From Methanoregulaceae archaeon (lineage in GTDB: Archaea > Halobacteriota > Methanomicrobia > Methanomicrobiales > Methanospirillaceae), in contig DUGU01000075.1 of assembly GCA_013331215.1 (NCBI GenBank), positions 1 through 12,096 on the forward strand: a stretch of 12,096 bases of DNA. Direction: 5' to 3'. The translations under genes were made by a program, and so were the position numbers. This document shows, piece by piece, positions 5,595-12,096 of this stretch; position 1 is the first letter of the stretch, and each line of letters begins with the position of its first letter. The notes below the pieces were generated by a model. The model searched no databases and was not told the DNA's origin. It saw only the letters and a program-made list of their open reading frames with translations.

Positions 5595-5670
5595 GGAGAA
5601 GGAACTCTTCCCTTTTCCAATACCATTAACACGTCCGGTTTCCAGTCTCTGATCGAGGAGAATCTGTCCT

Positions 5671-6510
5671 ATGCCCCAGGCGGCCGATCCGAAACGTGTG
5701 ATTGCAGTCTACCTCGTCCTTGCATTCGGGCTCTCTTCCATCCTCTGGTACATCATCGCAGCAAAACCACAGTGGGCGATGGATACCGGCATCATCCGGT
5801 ACTCGGTGTACCTCCTCATGTGGTGTCCCGCGTTCGCCGCGATCGCGACCCGTCTTGCCCTCCAGAGAAATCTTGGAGGATTCGGGTGGAAGATTGGCGA
5901 GCTCCGGTGGTGGCTCCTTGCGATGGTCATCCCGATCGTGGTCGGGCTCGTGATGTTTTCCACCGCGTGGATCTCCGGCGCTGCACCGTTTTTACCGGAC
6001 AAGGCGGCTGCCATGCTCGCCCTGCCGGCACTGCAGGCCATCCTCATCGCGATTGTCGATAATGTCTTCTCGGCAACGGGCGAGGAGATCGGGTGGAGAG
6101 GTCTGCTTGTCCCCGAACTCGGCAGGGTCACCACGTTTACCTGGATTGCGATCCTCTCCGCAGTCATCTGGTTCCTCTGGCACCTGCCGCTGATGATTGT
6201 TGGTCTGTACGGGGACGGATCGATGTACTCGATTGTCGTGTTCTTCCTCTCGATGATCGGCGGCTCCACCCTCTTTGCATGGATCCGGCTCCGGTCCGGC
6301 AGCATCTGGCCGGCCGCCCTTCTCCATGGTTTCTGGAACTACTTCATCCAGGAATTCTACCCCAGGATGACGGCATCGACCGAGGCAGGGGAGGCGATGC
6401 TCGGCGAGTTCGGCTGGTATGTGGTGCTCATAAGTATTGTGCTCGGGCTTCTCTTCTGGATTCTCCGGGACCGGCTCCCGAAGATGCCGAAACCCGAGGG
6501 AGGGCTGTAG
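5671..6510 (+). CDS. CPBP family intramembrane glutamic protease (Rce1/Abi type)
   Basis: The 279-residue protein is very hydrophobic, with about seven to eight membrane segments (roughly 10-30, 43-62, 81-100, 117-134, 155-174, 184-204, 210-228, 249-267). It carries the three CPBP motifs in order: EEIGWRG with E138, E139 and R143; FLWHLPL with H171; and HGFWN with H219 and N223. The paired glutamates and two histidines are the catalytic set of Rce1-type intramembrane proteases. Relatives process prenylated proteins or peptides and some take part in bacteriocin self-protection; the substrate here is unknown. The start is supported by GAGGAG at 5655-5660, ten bases before the ATG. It stands alone on the plus strand, divergent from the TIGR04255-like gene and convergent with the thermosome gene. 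Length and motifs are complete, so it is probably active. Confidence 0.93.
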   Translation: MPQAADPKRVIAVYLVLAFGLSSILWYIIAAKPQWAMDTGIIRYSVYLLMWCPAFAAIATRLALQRNLGGFGWKIGELRWWLLAMVIPIVVGLVMFSTAWISGAAPFLPDKAAAMLALPALQAILIAIVDNVFSATGEEIGWRGLLVPELGRVTTFTWIAILSAVIWFLWHLPLMIVGLYGDGSMYSIVVFFLSMIGGSTLFAWIRLRSGSIWPAALLHGFWNYFIQEFYPRMTASTEAGEAMLGEFGWYVVLISIVLGLLFWILRDRLPKMPKPEGGL

Positions 6511-6516
6511 GGTTTC

Positions 6517-6536
6517 GTGGTGCGATTCGCAACCAC
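6517..6536 (+). terminator. Hairpin after the CPBP gene
   Basis: GTGGT-GCG (6517-6524) pairs with CGC-ACCAC (6528-6536, one bulged A) around a three-base ATT loop, six bases past the TAG. Further on, T runs occur on the plus strand (6579-6583), and on the minus strand at 6643-6639 and 6592-6588, after the thermosome stop. The 149-bp spacer therefore looks like a two-way termination region and holds no gene I can support. Confidence 0.5.
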
Positions 6537-6659
6537 CTCCCGCTGGATGGCAATCGTTTCGTCAAAGAAAATAGCAAATTTTTCCATAAAAAGAGAGATA
6601 TGAGAATTTCTTTTGTTCCCGATCAACCAGTGTGGACGAAAAAGTTAGTGTATTGAAAT

Positions 6660-8261
6660 TTACCCCATCGGCGGAGCGCCCGCGGGACCCCTGGACTCGC
6701 GGGTGACCATCATGTCGTCGACCCGGAGGAGGAGCATGGCCGCCTCGGTCGCACTCTGGATGGACTGGCGCTTGGAGCGCTGGGGTTCGAGGACTCCCTC
6801 TTTCAGCATGTCGATGATCTGGCCGTTGTACACGTTGAGCCCGGCGTTCTTCCTGCCCTTGGAGTGGGCGTTCTTCAGGTCGACCAGCTTGTCGATCGGG
6901 TTGTACCCGGAATTCTCGGCGAGGGTGATTGGGATGACCTCGAAGGCGTTTGCGAACGCCTCGATGGCGAGCTGGCTCCGGCCGCCGACCTTGGCTGCAT
7001 ATTCGTGGACCTTCAACAGGATCTCGGTCTCGACCGCTCCGCCGCCCACCAGGAGCTTTCCGTCCTCCATCGCATCCATCACGACACGGGTGCCGTCGAC
7101 CACGGCCCGTTCGAGTTCGTCCAGCAGGTACTCGGTGGAGCCCCGGAGGAGGATGGTCACGGCTTTCGGATTTGTGCAACCGGAGATCTTGATCAGGTCG
7201 GCATCCTCGACCTGCTCCACGAGCTCGGCCTTCCCGAGCACGTCGGGGGTGAGATCCTCGACCTTGTTCACGATCTCGGCGGCGAGGGCCCGGGACGCGA
7301 ACTTCATGTCCTTCTCCGGGACGTCCTCGACGGCCAGCACCCCGCCCTTCGCAAGGTAGTAGGCGACCGCATCTGCAAGCCCTTTCTGGCAGAGGAGCAC
7401 GTTCGCGCCGCTCTCGATGACGGTGTCCGCGAACTTCTTCAGGGTTTCGCGCTCCTGCAGGGAGAAAGCGCCGACCTGTTCGGAGGAGGTGATCCGGATT
7501 TTGGCCTTCACCTGGGTCTTCTTGATCTCCATGGGGCTTGAGACCAGGGCGACCTTCGCATTCTTGATCTTCCTCGGCATGTCCTCGGAGATCCGGGTCT
7601 TGTCGATCACGACACCGGAAACGAGCTCTGCGTCGTCCATGGTCTCACCGGCCTGCTTCTTGATCAGCACGTTATCGTCGTCGACCCGGACCTTTCCGCC
7701 CTCCTTCTCGGCGACGGCTATGACCGCGTCGACCGCGATCCCGTTGAGTTTCTCCTTCACCGACTCGATGGACTTGCCGGTCATCGCCGTGTTGGCGATC
7801 CGGATCAGCATCTTCCGGTCGTACGGGTCGATCTTGATGGCGAGATGGTCCAGGATCTCAAGGGCCTTCTCCATCCCCATGCGGTAGCCCGCCCCGATGA
7901 CGGTCGGGTGGATCTTCCGCTCGATCATCTGTTCGGCCCTCTCCATCAGGGCGCCGACGAGCACCACCGCGGTGGTGGTCCCATCCCCTACCTCGTCATC
8001 CTGGGCCTCGGCCACTTCGATGACCATCTTCGCGCCGGGATGCGCCACGGAGAGCTCCTGGAGGATGGTCGCACCGTCGTTGGTGATCGTCACATCCCCG
8101 GTCCCGGAGACCAGCATCTTGTCCATGCCGCGCGGACCGAGGGTGGTCCTGACTGCGGCCGCGATGGCCTTTGCCGCCGCGATGTTCGAGCGCTGGGCCT
8201 CCTGGCCGCGGGTCCGCTCGACGTTGTCCTTGAGAATGATGACCTGTTGTCCTGAAAGCAC
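6660..8261 (-). CDS. ths: Thermosome subunit (group II chaperonin)
   Basis: This ATP-driven protein-folding chaperone forms the double ring of archaeal cytosol. From the GTG start chosen here the protein has 533 residues. Signatures are the N-terminal RTRGQEAQ, TTLGPRGMDK (39-48), NDGAT (61-65) and the ATPase motif GDGTTT (92-97, catalytic Asp 93). The apical domain has the helical-protrusion region of group II chaperonins, and VGGGAVE begins the C-terminal equatorial part. The tail (PAGAPPMG) is a short form of the usual Gly/Met-rich end. An in-frame TTG exists at 8276, but the sequence GGGAGGA (8274-8268) followed by six bases and GTG (8261-8259) is a textbook ribosome-binding site, and MLSGQQVIIL fits the family N terminus, so 8261 is preferred. 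A strong TATA box at 8312-8319 gives a leader of about 29 bases. It is convergent with the CPBP gene. Confidence 0.96.
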   Translation of the reverse strand: MLSGQQVIILKDNVERTRGQEAQRSNIAAAKAIAAAVRTTLGPRGMDKMLVSGTGDVTITNDGATILQELSVAHPGAKMVIEVAEAQDDEVGDGTTTAVVLVGALMERAEQMIERKIHPTVIGAGYRMGMEKALEILDHLAIKIDPYDRKMLIRIANTAMTGKSIESVKEKLNGIAVDAVIAVAEKEGGKVRVDDDNVLIKKQAGETMDDAELVSGVVIDKTRISEDMPRKIKNAKVALVSSPMEIKKTQVKAKIRITSSEQVGAFSLQERETLKKFADTVIESGANVLLCQKGLADAVAYYLAKGGVLAVEDVPEKDMKFASRALAAEIVNKVEDLTPDVLGKAELVEQVEDADLIKISGCTNPKAVTILLRGSTEYLLDELERAVVDGTRVVMDAMEDGKLLVGGGAVETEILLKVHEYAAKVGGRSQLAIEAFANAFEVIPITLAENSGYNPIDKLVDLKNAHSKGRKNAGLNVYNGQIIDMLKEGVLEPQRSKRQSIQSATEAAMLLLRVDDMMVTRESRGPAGAPPMG

Positions 8262-8311
8262 GGGTATTCCTCCCAATCGGGTAAGAGTGCTAAAAATGTG
8301 ATTTGTCGTTC

Positions 8312-8319
8312 TATATATT
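8312..8319 (-). promoter_or_regulatory. Thermosome TATA box
   Basis: TATATATT (AATATATA on the minus strand) is centred about 25 bp before a predicted start near 8290, giving a roughly 29-base leader with the GGGAGGA ribosome-binding site at 8274-8268. The promoter begins only 12 bp past the stop codon of the gfcR-like gene, so both signals are packed into 70 bp. A T5 run on the minus strand at 8296-8292 lies inside the predicted leader or at its edge and may also end gfcR transcripts. Confidence 0.7.
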
Positions 8320-8331
8320 CTTTTGTCAGAC

Positions 8332-8940
8332 TCAATCGATCCGCGCGACCCGGAAGACCGAGTAGACGGGCACCCCGTCGACCTCGCCCAGACCGCGCTT
8401 GTCGAAGAGGACCCAGATCGCGACCGGCGTCGCCTTCTGCCGCCGAAGGTACGCGACGACCTCGTGCATGGTCTTCCCGCTCGTGATCACGTCGTCGATG
8501 ATGATGCAGCGCTCGTTTGCGACGCCGGCGAAGTTGCCCGAGAGCGAGCCCGTCGGGTTCTCGGCCGACGAGTGCTTGGCCGGATGATAGATCGCGAACC
8601 GGGCCTGCTCGCTCGCCGCGATCAGGGTCGCGAGCGGGACGCCCGAGAGCGCGATCCCGACGATCGCGGCGCCGTCGAGGGCGGACCGCTCCCCCGTCGG
8701 CGCTCCGCAGTGGTACCGGTCGAGCATCAGGCGCGCGACGTCGTCCAGGAGGAGCGCATTGCCCGAGACCACGGTCCAGTCGATCGAGACGTCCTTGGGT
8801 GCGGCGTCCCCCTTCTTCTGGGTCAACAGCCAGGTCACGGTCTCCTGCGAAAGCGAGAGCTCGTCCGCGATCTGCCCGGGCGAGTGCCCCTCGGAGAGGA
8901 GGTGGCGGGCCTTCGCGATCAGCTCGTCGAGCGAGGACAT
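8332..8940 (-). CDS. gfcR: GfcR-like regulator: HTH plus orotate-PRTase-like domain
   Basis: The 202-residue protein joins an N-terminal helix-turn-helix (about 3-42; [20 protein letters not shown], 20-39) to a type I phosphoribosyltransferase domain with the PRPP-binding loop [13 protein letters not shown] (145-157). This is the layout of the PyrE-like transcription factors of euryarchaea, of which GfcR of haloarchaea controls sugar catabolism. Such proteins are thought to use the PRT fold as a sensor rather than for UMP synthesis. Its ligand here is not known; PRPP is attractive because the PRPP synthetase gene lies just upstream on the same strand. The gene has its own promoter: the minus strand reads ATAAATA at 8963-8969, 26 bp before the ATG, and no Shine-Dalgarno is present, so the mRNA is probably leaderless. 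GTCCG occurs on both sides of this TATA box (8950-8954 and 8975-8979), which may be part of an operator. Confidence 0.87.
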   Translation of the reverse strand: MSSLDELIAKARHLLSEGHSPGQIADELSLSQETVTWLLTQKKGDAAPKDVSIDWTVVSGNALLLDDVARLMLDRYHCGAPTGERSALDGAAIVGIALSGVPLATLIAASEQARFAIYHPAKHSSAENPTGSLSGNFAGVANERCIIIDDVITSGKTMHEVVAYLRRQKATPVAIWVLFDKRGLGEVDGVPVYSVFRVARID

Positions 8941-8962
8941 GGGAAAAGGGTCCGTTACAGAC

Positions 8963-8969
8963 TATTTAT
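8963..8969 (-). promoter_or_regulatory. TATA box of the gfcR-like gene
   Basis: The minus strand reads ATAAATA, centred 26 bp before the ATG at 8940, which places transcription start at the start codon (leaderless). Direct GTCCG repeats 25 bp apart (8950-8954, 8975-8979) flank it. The 55-bp spacer also contains the end of the nob1 operon. Confidence 0.65.
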
Positions 8970-8995
8970 GTATTGTCCGGGATGGGTCGACGACG

Positions 8996-9493
8996 CTAGC
9001 GAGGGCCGCGGGAGCGGCCAGTCCGCACGGGCACGATCGCCGAGCCGCAGATCGGACACTCGCCGGGTCCCTCGCCGAACCGCCCGCACCCGGCGCACCG
9101 GTACCCGCGCCGGCGCGGCGCGGCCTGCCGCTGTGCGATTGGCCGGCATCCGACCCCGAGCCGGAGGGCGGCGTTCTGGAGTGCGAAGTCGTCCGTGACG
9201 AGGGTCCCGCCGTGCTCGAGCGCGAGTGCGAGCAGATCTCGATCGGTGACCGAGAGCCTATCCGCGTCCCCCGAGGCGACGACACCGGCGTCGACCGCCC
9301 CGAGCGAGGACGCCGACGGCTCGAGGACGGCGAGGCCGCGTTCGAGCGCGAGCTCGAGCCGGCACCGGGCCGCGGCGTCACGGACCTCGGCGAGGACGGA
9401 CGGGGTCGTCAGGAGCCGGTCGCCGGGGCCGAAGCTGGCAACGACGGCCTCGCCCGCGGCGAAGAAGGCCGACGCGTCGAGCACGACGGTCAT
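8996..9493 (-). CDS. nob1: NOB1-like endonuclease (PIN domain + zinc ribbon)
   Basis: The 165-residue protein has a PIN domain (1-~115) with acidic residues in the expected order: D6 in VLDASAF, E36 in LAEV, D84 in SVTDRDLLALA and D101/D102 in LVTDD. A C-terminal zinc ribbon follows with C133, C136, C146 and C149, then a basic tail. This is the layout of archaeal NOB1, the endonuclease that cuts the 3' end of pre-16S rRNA during small-subunit maturation. Length is typical for the archaeal form. Its ATG overlaps the rtcA stop codon by four bases (ATGA, 9493-9490), so translation is probably coupled, and it is the last gene of the prs-rtcA-nob1 operon. No clear terminator hairpin is visible after it. 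A PIN-domain toxin is unlikely given the zinc ribbon and operon. Confidence 0.9.
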   Translation of the reverse strand: MTVVLDASAFFAAGEAVVASFGPGDRLLTTPSVLAEVRDAAARCRLELALERGLAVLEPSASSLGAVDAGVVASGDADRLSVTDRDLLALALEHGGTLVTDDFALQNAALRLGVGCRPIAQRQAAPRRRGYRCAGCGRFGEGPGECPICGSAIVPVRTGRSRGPR

Positions 9494-10476
9494 GCCGAGA
9501 ACGCCTCCCCCCCGTCGGCAGCGGGTGCCCGATCGACGACAAGGCCGAACTCGCCGAGGAGCCAGCGCACGGTCTCCGTGTGCCGAGTGCAGGCCGTCGC
9601 CGTGAACGAGCCGCCGTACCGGGCGAGGTAGACGAGGAGCTGGTCCGCGAGGCGGCGGTCGACCTCGCCGGGGAGGGCGTGCTCGGCGAGCAGGGCGTCG
9701 ACCGCGGCCCGCCCGACCCGTTCGGCCGGGAGGCCCCGCCGGCCGAGTGCGCTCCCGGCCTTCAGCCCCGCCCAGCAGGTGATCGACGAGCCCGTCGACG
9801 GCCCCTCCCGGAGGTCGACCACGGTCTCGCCGAGGGGACCTGTCACGGGCTCGATCGCCCGCCTCATTGTGTCAAGCTGCCGCTCGGGGACGTGGCGGGG
9901 CAGGTTCGCGGCGGCCGAGACCGCTCCCGACGCGATCGGCACCCGCGCGGCGCTGATCGGTTCGAGGCGGGCCGGCTCGACCGCGACCCGGACCTCGCCG
10001 CCGCCCTGCGGGACGTACCCGCGGCGGCGAAGGTCGAACGAGGCGCGTGCGCCGTGGGCCCGGAGGAACCGGAGGAGCATCCGGTCCACGAAGTCGATGG
10101 TCGGGCCGAGCGGGACCTCGGTCCCGCCGACGACGGTGATCGCGCCGCCGGCTTCGAGCGCGACCGGCAGCCAGGCCTGGAGCACGAGCGCGATGCCGCC
10201 CGCGGTCCCGATCTCGATCCGCTGCTCCGCCCTCCGGATCGGCCCCGGCGAGAAGACGAGCCGGTCCGAGCCGACGGCGAGCCCTTCGACCCGCGCACCG
10301 CAGCAGCCCGCGACGGCCCTGACCGCCGCAAGGTGCTGCGGCCGGAGCCCGGGCGTCTCCCGTCCCGCCCGCACTCGCGTGATCGTCGCCTCCTCGCCCG
10401 TGAGGGCTGCGAGCGCGACCGCGGTCCGGACGAGCTGGCCGCCGCCCTCGAGCTTCGACCCGTCGATCTCGAGCAT
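9490..10476 (-). CDS. rtcA: RNA 3'-terminal phosphate cyclase
   Basis: RtcA converts an RNA 3'-phosphate into a 2',3'-cyclic phosphate using ATP through a covalent histidine-AMP intermediate. The 328-residue protein shows the family landmarks: DGSKLEGGGQLVRTA (5-19), GLRPQHLAAV (43-52), EIGTAGG (88-94), RRGYVPQGGGEV (151-162) and, near the C terminus, CTRHTETVRWLL with H299 as the probable nucleophile. The frame remains open far upstream through prs, but homology begins exactly at the ATG at 10476-10474, which overlaps the prs stop as TGATG; translation is therefore likely coupled to prs. The stop overlaps the nob1 start. DNA is very GC-rich throughout. Assignment is strong; a role in tRNA or rRNA end metabolism is inferred from the neighbour nob1. 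Confidence 0.94.
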   Translation of the reverse strand: MLEIDGSKLEGGGQLVRTAVALAALTGEEATITRVRAGRETPGLRPQHLAAVRAVAGCCGARVEGLAVGSDRLVFSPGPIRRAEQRIEIGTAGGIALVLQAWLPVALEAGGAITVVGGTEVPLGPTIDFVDRMLLRFLRAHGARASFDLRRRGYVPQGGGEVRVAVEPARLEPISAARVPIASGAVSAAANLPRHVPERQLDTMRRAIEPVTGPLGETVVDLREGPSTGSSITCWAGLKAGSALGRRGLPAERVGRAAVDALLAEHALPGEVDRRLADQLLVYLARYGGSFTATACTRHTETVRWLLGEFGLVVDRAPAADGGEAFSA

Positions 10477-11315
10477 CACCCGAGCGCGGCGGCGATCCGG
10501 TCGGCGGCCGTGACGCACGAGTTCGCCCGCTCGATCGTGTCCGAGCAGACGACCTCGCCGACGCCGGCGGCCGAGAGATGAAGGAGGGCCCCGCCGGCGA
10601 AGACGCCGTGGACGCATGCGGCCCGGACTCTCGTCGCACCCTGGTCGAGGAGCATCCGGGCCGCGGCCGCGAGCGTGCCGCCCGTCGAGATGATGTCGTC
10701 CACGATCACGACCTCGCGCCCGTTCACCGGGAGGGACTTCGGCCGGATCTCCACGCGGTCGCCCGAGAGCCTGGTCTTGTCGAGGTAGTCGGTTGCGAAC
10801 CCGCCGACCGCCGCGACCTCCGCGGCGAACCGCATCGCGCCGTCGTCGGGCGAGAGCACGAGCGGATCCCCGTCGCGGTCGGCAAGGTACCGCCCGATCT
10901 CGGGCGCGATCGAGACGTTCGCGGCCGGCACGCGGAAGTGCGCGAGCGTCGACGGGTCGTGAAGGTTCACGGTCAGGACCCGGTCGACACCGTTCGAGAG
11001 CGCCCGGGCGATCGCCCGGACCGAGAGCGGCTCTCCCGGATGAAAGCGCTTGTCCTGCCGTGCGTAGGCCATGTACGGCAGGACGAGCGTGTTCGTGGAC
11101 TCGTCGCACGCGTCGACGAGCAGCAGCAACTCGACGAGCGCGTTCGCGTCCGTGACGGCCCCCACGATCACGGTCTCGCCGTCGGTCGCGCCGCGGGCCA
11201 GCGAGTGCTCACCGTCCGGAAACCGCGAGAACTTCACATCGATCGTCTCCACCCCGAGCCGGCCCGCAAGCCGGGCGCCGAGGACCTGCGAGGCCTGCGT
11301 GCATACCACCTTCAT
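10476..11315 (-). CDS. prs: Ribose-phosphate pyrophosphokinase (PRPP synthetase)
   Basis: Prs makes PRPP from ribose 5-phosphate and ATP, feeding purine, pyrimidine, His and Trp synthesis. The 279-residue protein has all key motifs: RFPDGEH (31-37), the ATP-binding YARQDKRFHPGE (84-95), the metal-binding VNLHD (116-120), PDDGA (156-160) and the ribose-phosphate loop VVIVDDIISTGGT (202-214). The length, about 30-40 residues shorter than bacterial forms, is usual for archaeal Prs. The ATG at 11315 is preceded by GTGA three bases away and by a TATA element CTTAAAC (11341-11347) 29 bp upstream. It heads an operon with rtcA (one-base stop/start overlap) and nob1, and is divergent from lonB over an 84-bp spacer. 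Confidence 0.96.
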   Translation of the reverse strand: MKVVCTQASQVLGARLAGRLGVETIDVKFSRFPDGEHSLARGATDGETVIVGAVTDANALVELLLLVDACDESTNTLVLPYMAYARQDKRFHPGEPLSVRAIARALSNGVDRVLTVNLHDPSTLAHFRVPAANVSIAPEIGRYLADRDGDPLVLSPDDGAMRFAAEVAAVGGFATDYLDKTRLSGDRVEIRPKSLPVNGREVVIVDDIISTGGTLAAAARMLLDQGATRVRAACVHGVFAGGALLHLSAAGVGEVVCSDTIERANSCVTAADRIAAALG

Positions 11316-11340
11316 CCTTCACGTCCCTGAGCTGAAAGTA

Positions 11341-11347
11341 CTTAAAC
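11341..11347 (-). promoter_or_regulatory. TATA box of the prs-rtcA-nob1 operon
   Basis: The minus strand reads GTTTAAG, centred 29 bp before the prs ATG, predicting a leader of only a few bases. The same heptamer at a similar spacing precedes the CNNM gene. Its centre lies about 21 bp from that of the lonB TATA box, so the two divergent promoters are nearly back to back. Confidence 0.6.
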
Positions 11348-11360
11348 GATCGGACCGAAA

Positions 11361-11370
11361 AAATATAAAT
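11361..11370 (+). promoter_or_regulatory. TATA box of lonB
   Basis: AAATATAAAT preceded by CGGACCGAAAA (a purine-rich BRE-like stretch) lies 30-39 bp before the lonB ATG. A start near 11390 would leave a leader of about ten bases; GAGGT at 11385-11389 is a possible ribosome-binding site if transcription begins slightly earlier. Confidence 0.65.
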
Positions 11371-11399
11371 CAACACCGGGTTGAGAGGTCACCATCATA

Positions 11400-12096
11400 A
11401 TGGATACAGCAATTGAATCGGTCTCCGCGCAGGACGACACGCTCTTTGACGACGTTGCCGTGGATACGTCCTCCGAGATTGAGGTCCCCCCGCGTCTGGT
11501 CGACCAGGTGATCGGCCAGGAGCACGCGGTCGAGGTGATCAAGAAGGCCGCGATCCAGCGGCGGCACGTCATGATGATCGGGAGCCCGGGCACGGGCAAG
11601 TCCATGCTCGCGAAGGCCATGGCCGAGCTCCTCCCGAAGGAGGAGATCCAGGACATCATGGTCTATCCGAACGGCGAGGACCCGAACAACCCGGTCGTCC
11701 GGACCGTTCCCGCGGGCAGGGCCAAGCAGATCGTCGGCGCCCACAAGGCCGAGGCGAGAAAGAAGACCCAGTTCCGGAACACGCTCCTGATGCTGCTCCT
11801 GATCGGGATCATCGGATATGCAGTCATCTCGTTCCAGTGGCTGATGGGTATCATCGCGGCGGCCTTCGTCTTCATGGCGCTCCGCTACTCGACACCGAAG
11901 GAGGAGTCGCTCGTGCCGAAGCTGCTCGTGAGCCACGACCCCGCGGCCGTCGCGCCGTTCGTGGACGCCACGGGCGCCCAGGCCGGGGCGCTCCTCGGCG
12001 ACGTCCGGCACGACCCGTTCCAGTCCGGAGGCCTCGAGACGCCCGCCCACGACCGCGTCGAGTCGGGCGCGATCCACCGGGCGCACGGTGGCGTGC
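11400..12096 (+). CDS. lonB: Archaeal membrane-bound Lon protease LonB, N-terminal part
   Basis: The open frame runs from ATG at 11400 to the window end without a stop; 232 codons are seen of a protein that is usually about 620-700 residues. After an acidic N terminus comes an AAA+ module beginning VPPRLVDQVIGQEHAVEVIKK (about 29-49) and the Walker A GSPGTGKS (61-68). Two hydrophobic segments at about 127-143 and 146-162 are inserted between Walker A and Walker B; this membrane insertion is specific to archaeal LonB, which sits on the inner face of the membrane with its Ser-Lys protease domain in the cytoplasm. Walker B and the protease domain would lie beyond the window. LonB degrades misfolded and regulatory proteins. 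It is divergent from prs. Confidence 0.95.
   Translation, partial: MDTAIESVSAQDDTLFDDVAVDTSSEIEVPPRLVDQVIGQEHAVEVIKKAAIQRRHVMMIGSPGTGKSMLAKAMAELLPKEEIQDIMVYPNGEDPNNPVVRTVPAGRAKQIVGAHKAEARKKTQFRNTLLMLLLIGIIGYAVISFQWLMGIIAAAFVFMALRYSTPKEESLVPKLLVSHDPAAVAPFVDATGAQAGALLGDVRHDPFQSGGLETPAHDRVESGAIHRAHGGV

Larger units (their letters stand above)
5379..5670. other. 292-bp divergent spacer without a convincing gene
   Basis: This stretch separates the TIGR04255-like gene from the CPBP gene, which point away from each other. It should hold both promoters: an AT-rich patch at about 5395-5410 for the leftward gene, and ATTAAC (5625-5630) as a weak TATA candidate for the rightward gene, followed by GAGGAG (5655-5660) as ribosome-binding site. 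It also holds a perfect 8-bp hairpin (5553-5572) and the second copy of the CCGGTGACCGG repeat. A 60-codon minus-strand frame (5397-5579) ends in a plausible stretch (RLIGIPFYLIIRVNGHMDTR) but contains the hairpin and has no known family; it may be a gene remnant. Confidence 0.55.

Noticed and set aside
6864..7541. Plus-strand open frame opposite the thermosome gene
   Set aside because: Lies wholly within a highly conserved chaperonin gene; composition is that of antisense high-GC codons.
10477..11109. N-terminal extension of rtcA running through prs
   Set aside because: The extra residues are an out-of-frame reading of prs; RtcA homology begins at the ATG at 10476.
8323..11330. Several long plus-strand open frames (to about 330 codons) opposite gfcR, nob1, rtcA and prs
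   Set aside because: The DNA is so GC-rich that stop codons are rare in all frames; all sense-strand products have full family motifs, the antisense ones none.
11370..12086. Minus-strand open frame opposite lonB
   Set aside because: lonB on the plus strand has Walker A and the membrane insertion; the antisense frame has no motif.
1..12096. CRISPR array, insertion sequence, integrase or toxin-antitoxin pair
   Set aside because: No regularly spaced long repeats, no transposase or recombinase motifs, and the only PIN domain carries the NOB1 zinc ribbon.

Overview
The window looks like chromosome from a GC-rich methanogenic euryarchaeon, most likely Methanomicrobiales (inference). Direct evidence for Archaea is a group II chaperonin (thermosome), the membrane-anchored archaeal LonB protease, a NOB1-type PIN/zinc-ribbon nuclease, an RNA 3'-phosphate cyclase, a PRT-fold regulator with an N-terminal HTH (GfcR type), a class II tRNA-Ser, and TATA-box promoters, several of which sit so close to the start codon that the transcript should be leaderless. 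The flavodoxin/2x[4Fe-4S] EFR1 protein fits a methanogen.

Layout. 1-46: 5' half of tRNA-Ser(CGA), minus strand, cut by the window edge. 90-1264 (+): a ubiquitin-fold sulfur-carrier-like protein with an unusual -SGCW tail, then the EFR1 ferredoxin. 1368-5378 (all -): a secreted orphan protein with two ECxC motifs, a CNNM/CorC-type membrane transporter, a short membrane-anchored Gly-rich protein, and a shortened TIGR04255-like protein; each gene has its own likely promoter. 5379-5670: a 292-bp divergent spacer with repeats and a perfect hairpin. 5671-6510 (+): a CPBP intramembrane protease. 6660-8261 (-): thermosome subunit. 8332-8940 (-): GfcR-like regulator. 8996-11315 (-): a tight operon prs-rtcA-nob1 with overlapping start and stop codons. 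11400-end (+): the N-terminal part of lonB, divergent from prs.

Two blocks differ in character. From about 8330 rightwards the genes are conserved housekeeping genes in very GC-rich DNA (sample lines counted by hand 77-80% G+C). To the left are mostly accessory, envelope-directed or orphan genes in DNA of lower G+C (sample lines 53-63%), starting next to a tRNA gene. The right block links nucleotide supply (PRPP synthetase), RNA end processing (RtcA, NOB1), a probable PRPP-sensing regulator and protein quality control (thermosome, LonB).

I found no CRISPR array, insertion sequence, integrase or clear defence island. The most distinctive material is the Ubl without a diglycine tail, the two sequon-rich orphan exported proteins around the CNNM gene, the shortened TIGR04255-like protein, several repeat/hairpin elements in spacers, and the PRPP/RNA-processing operon.
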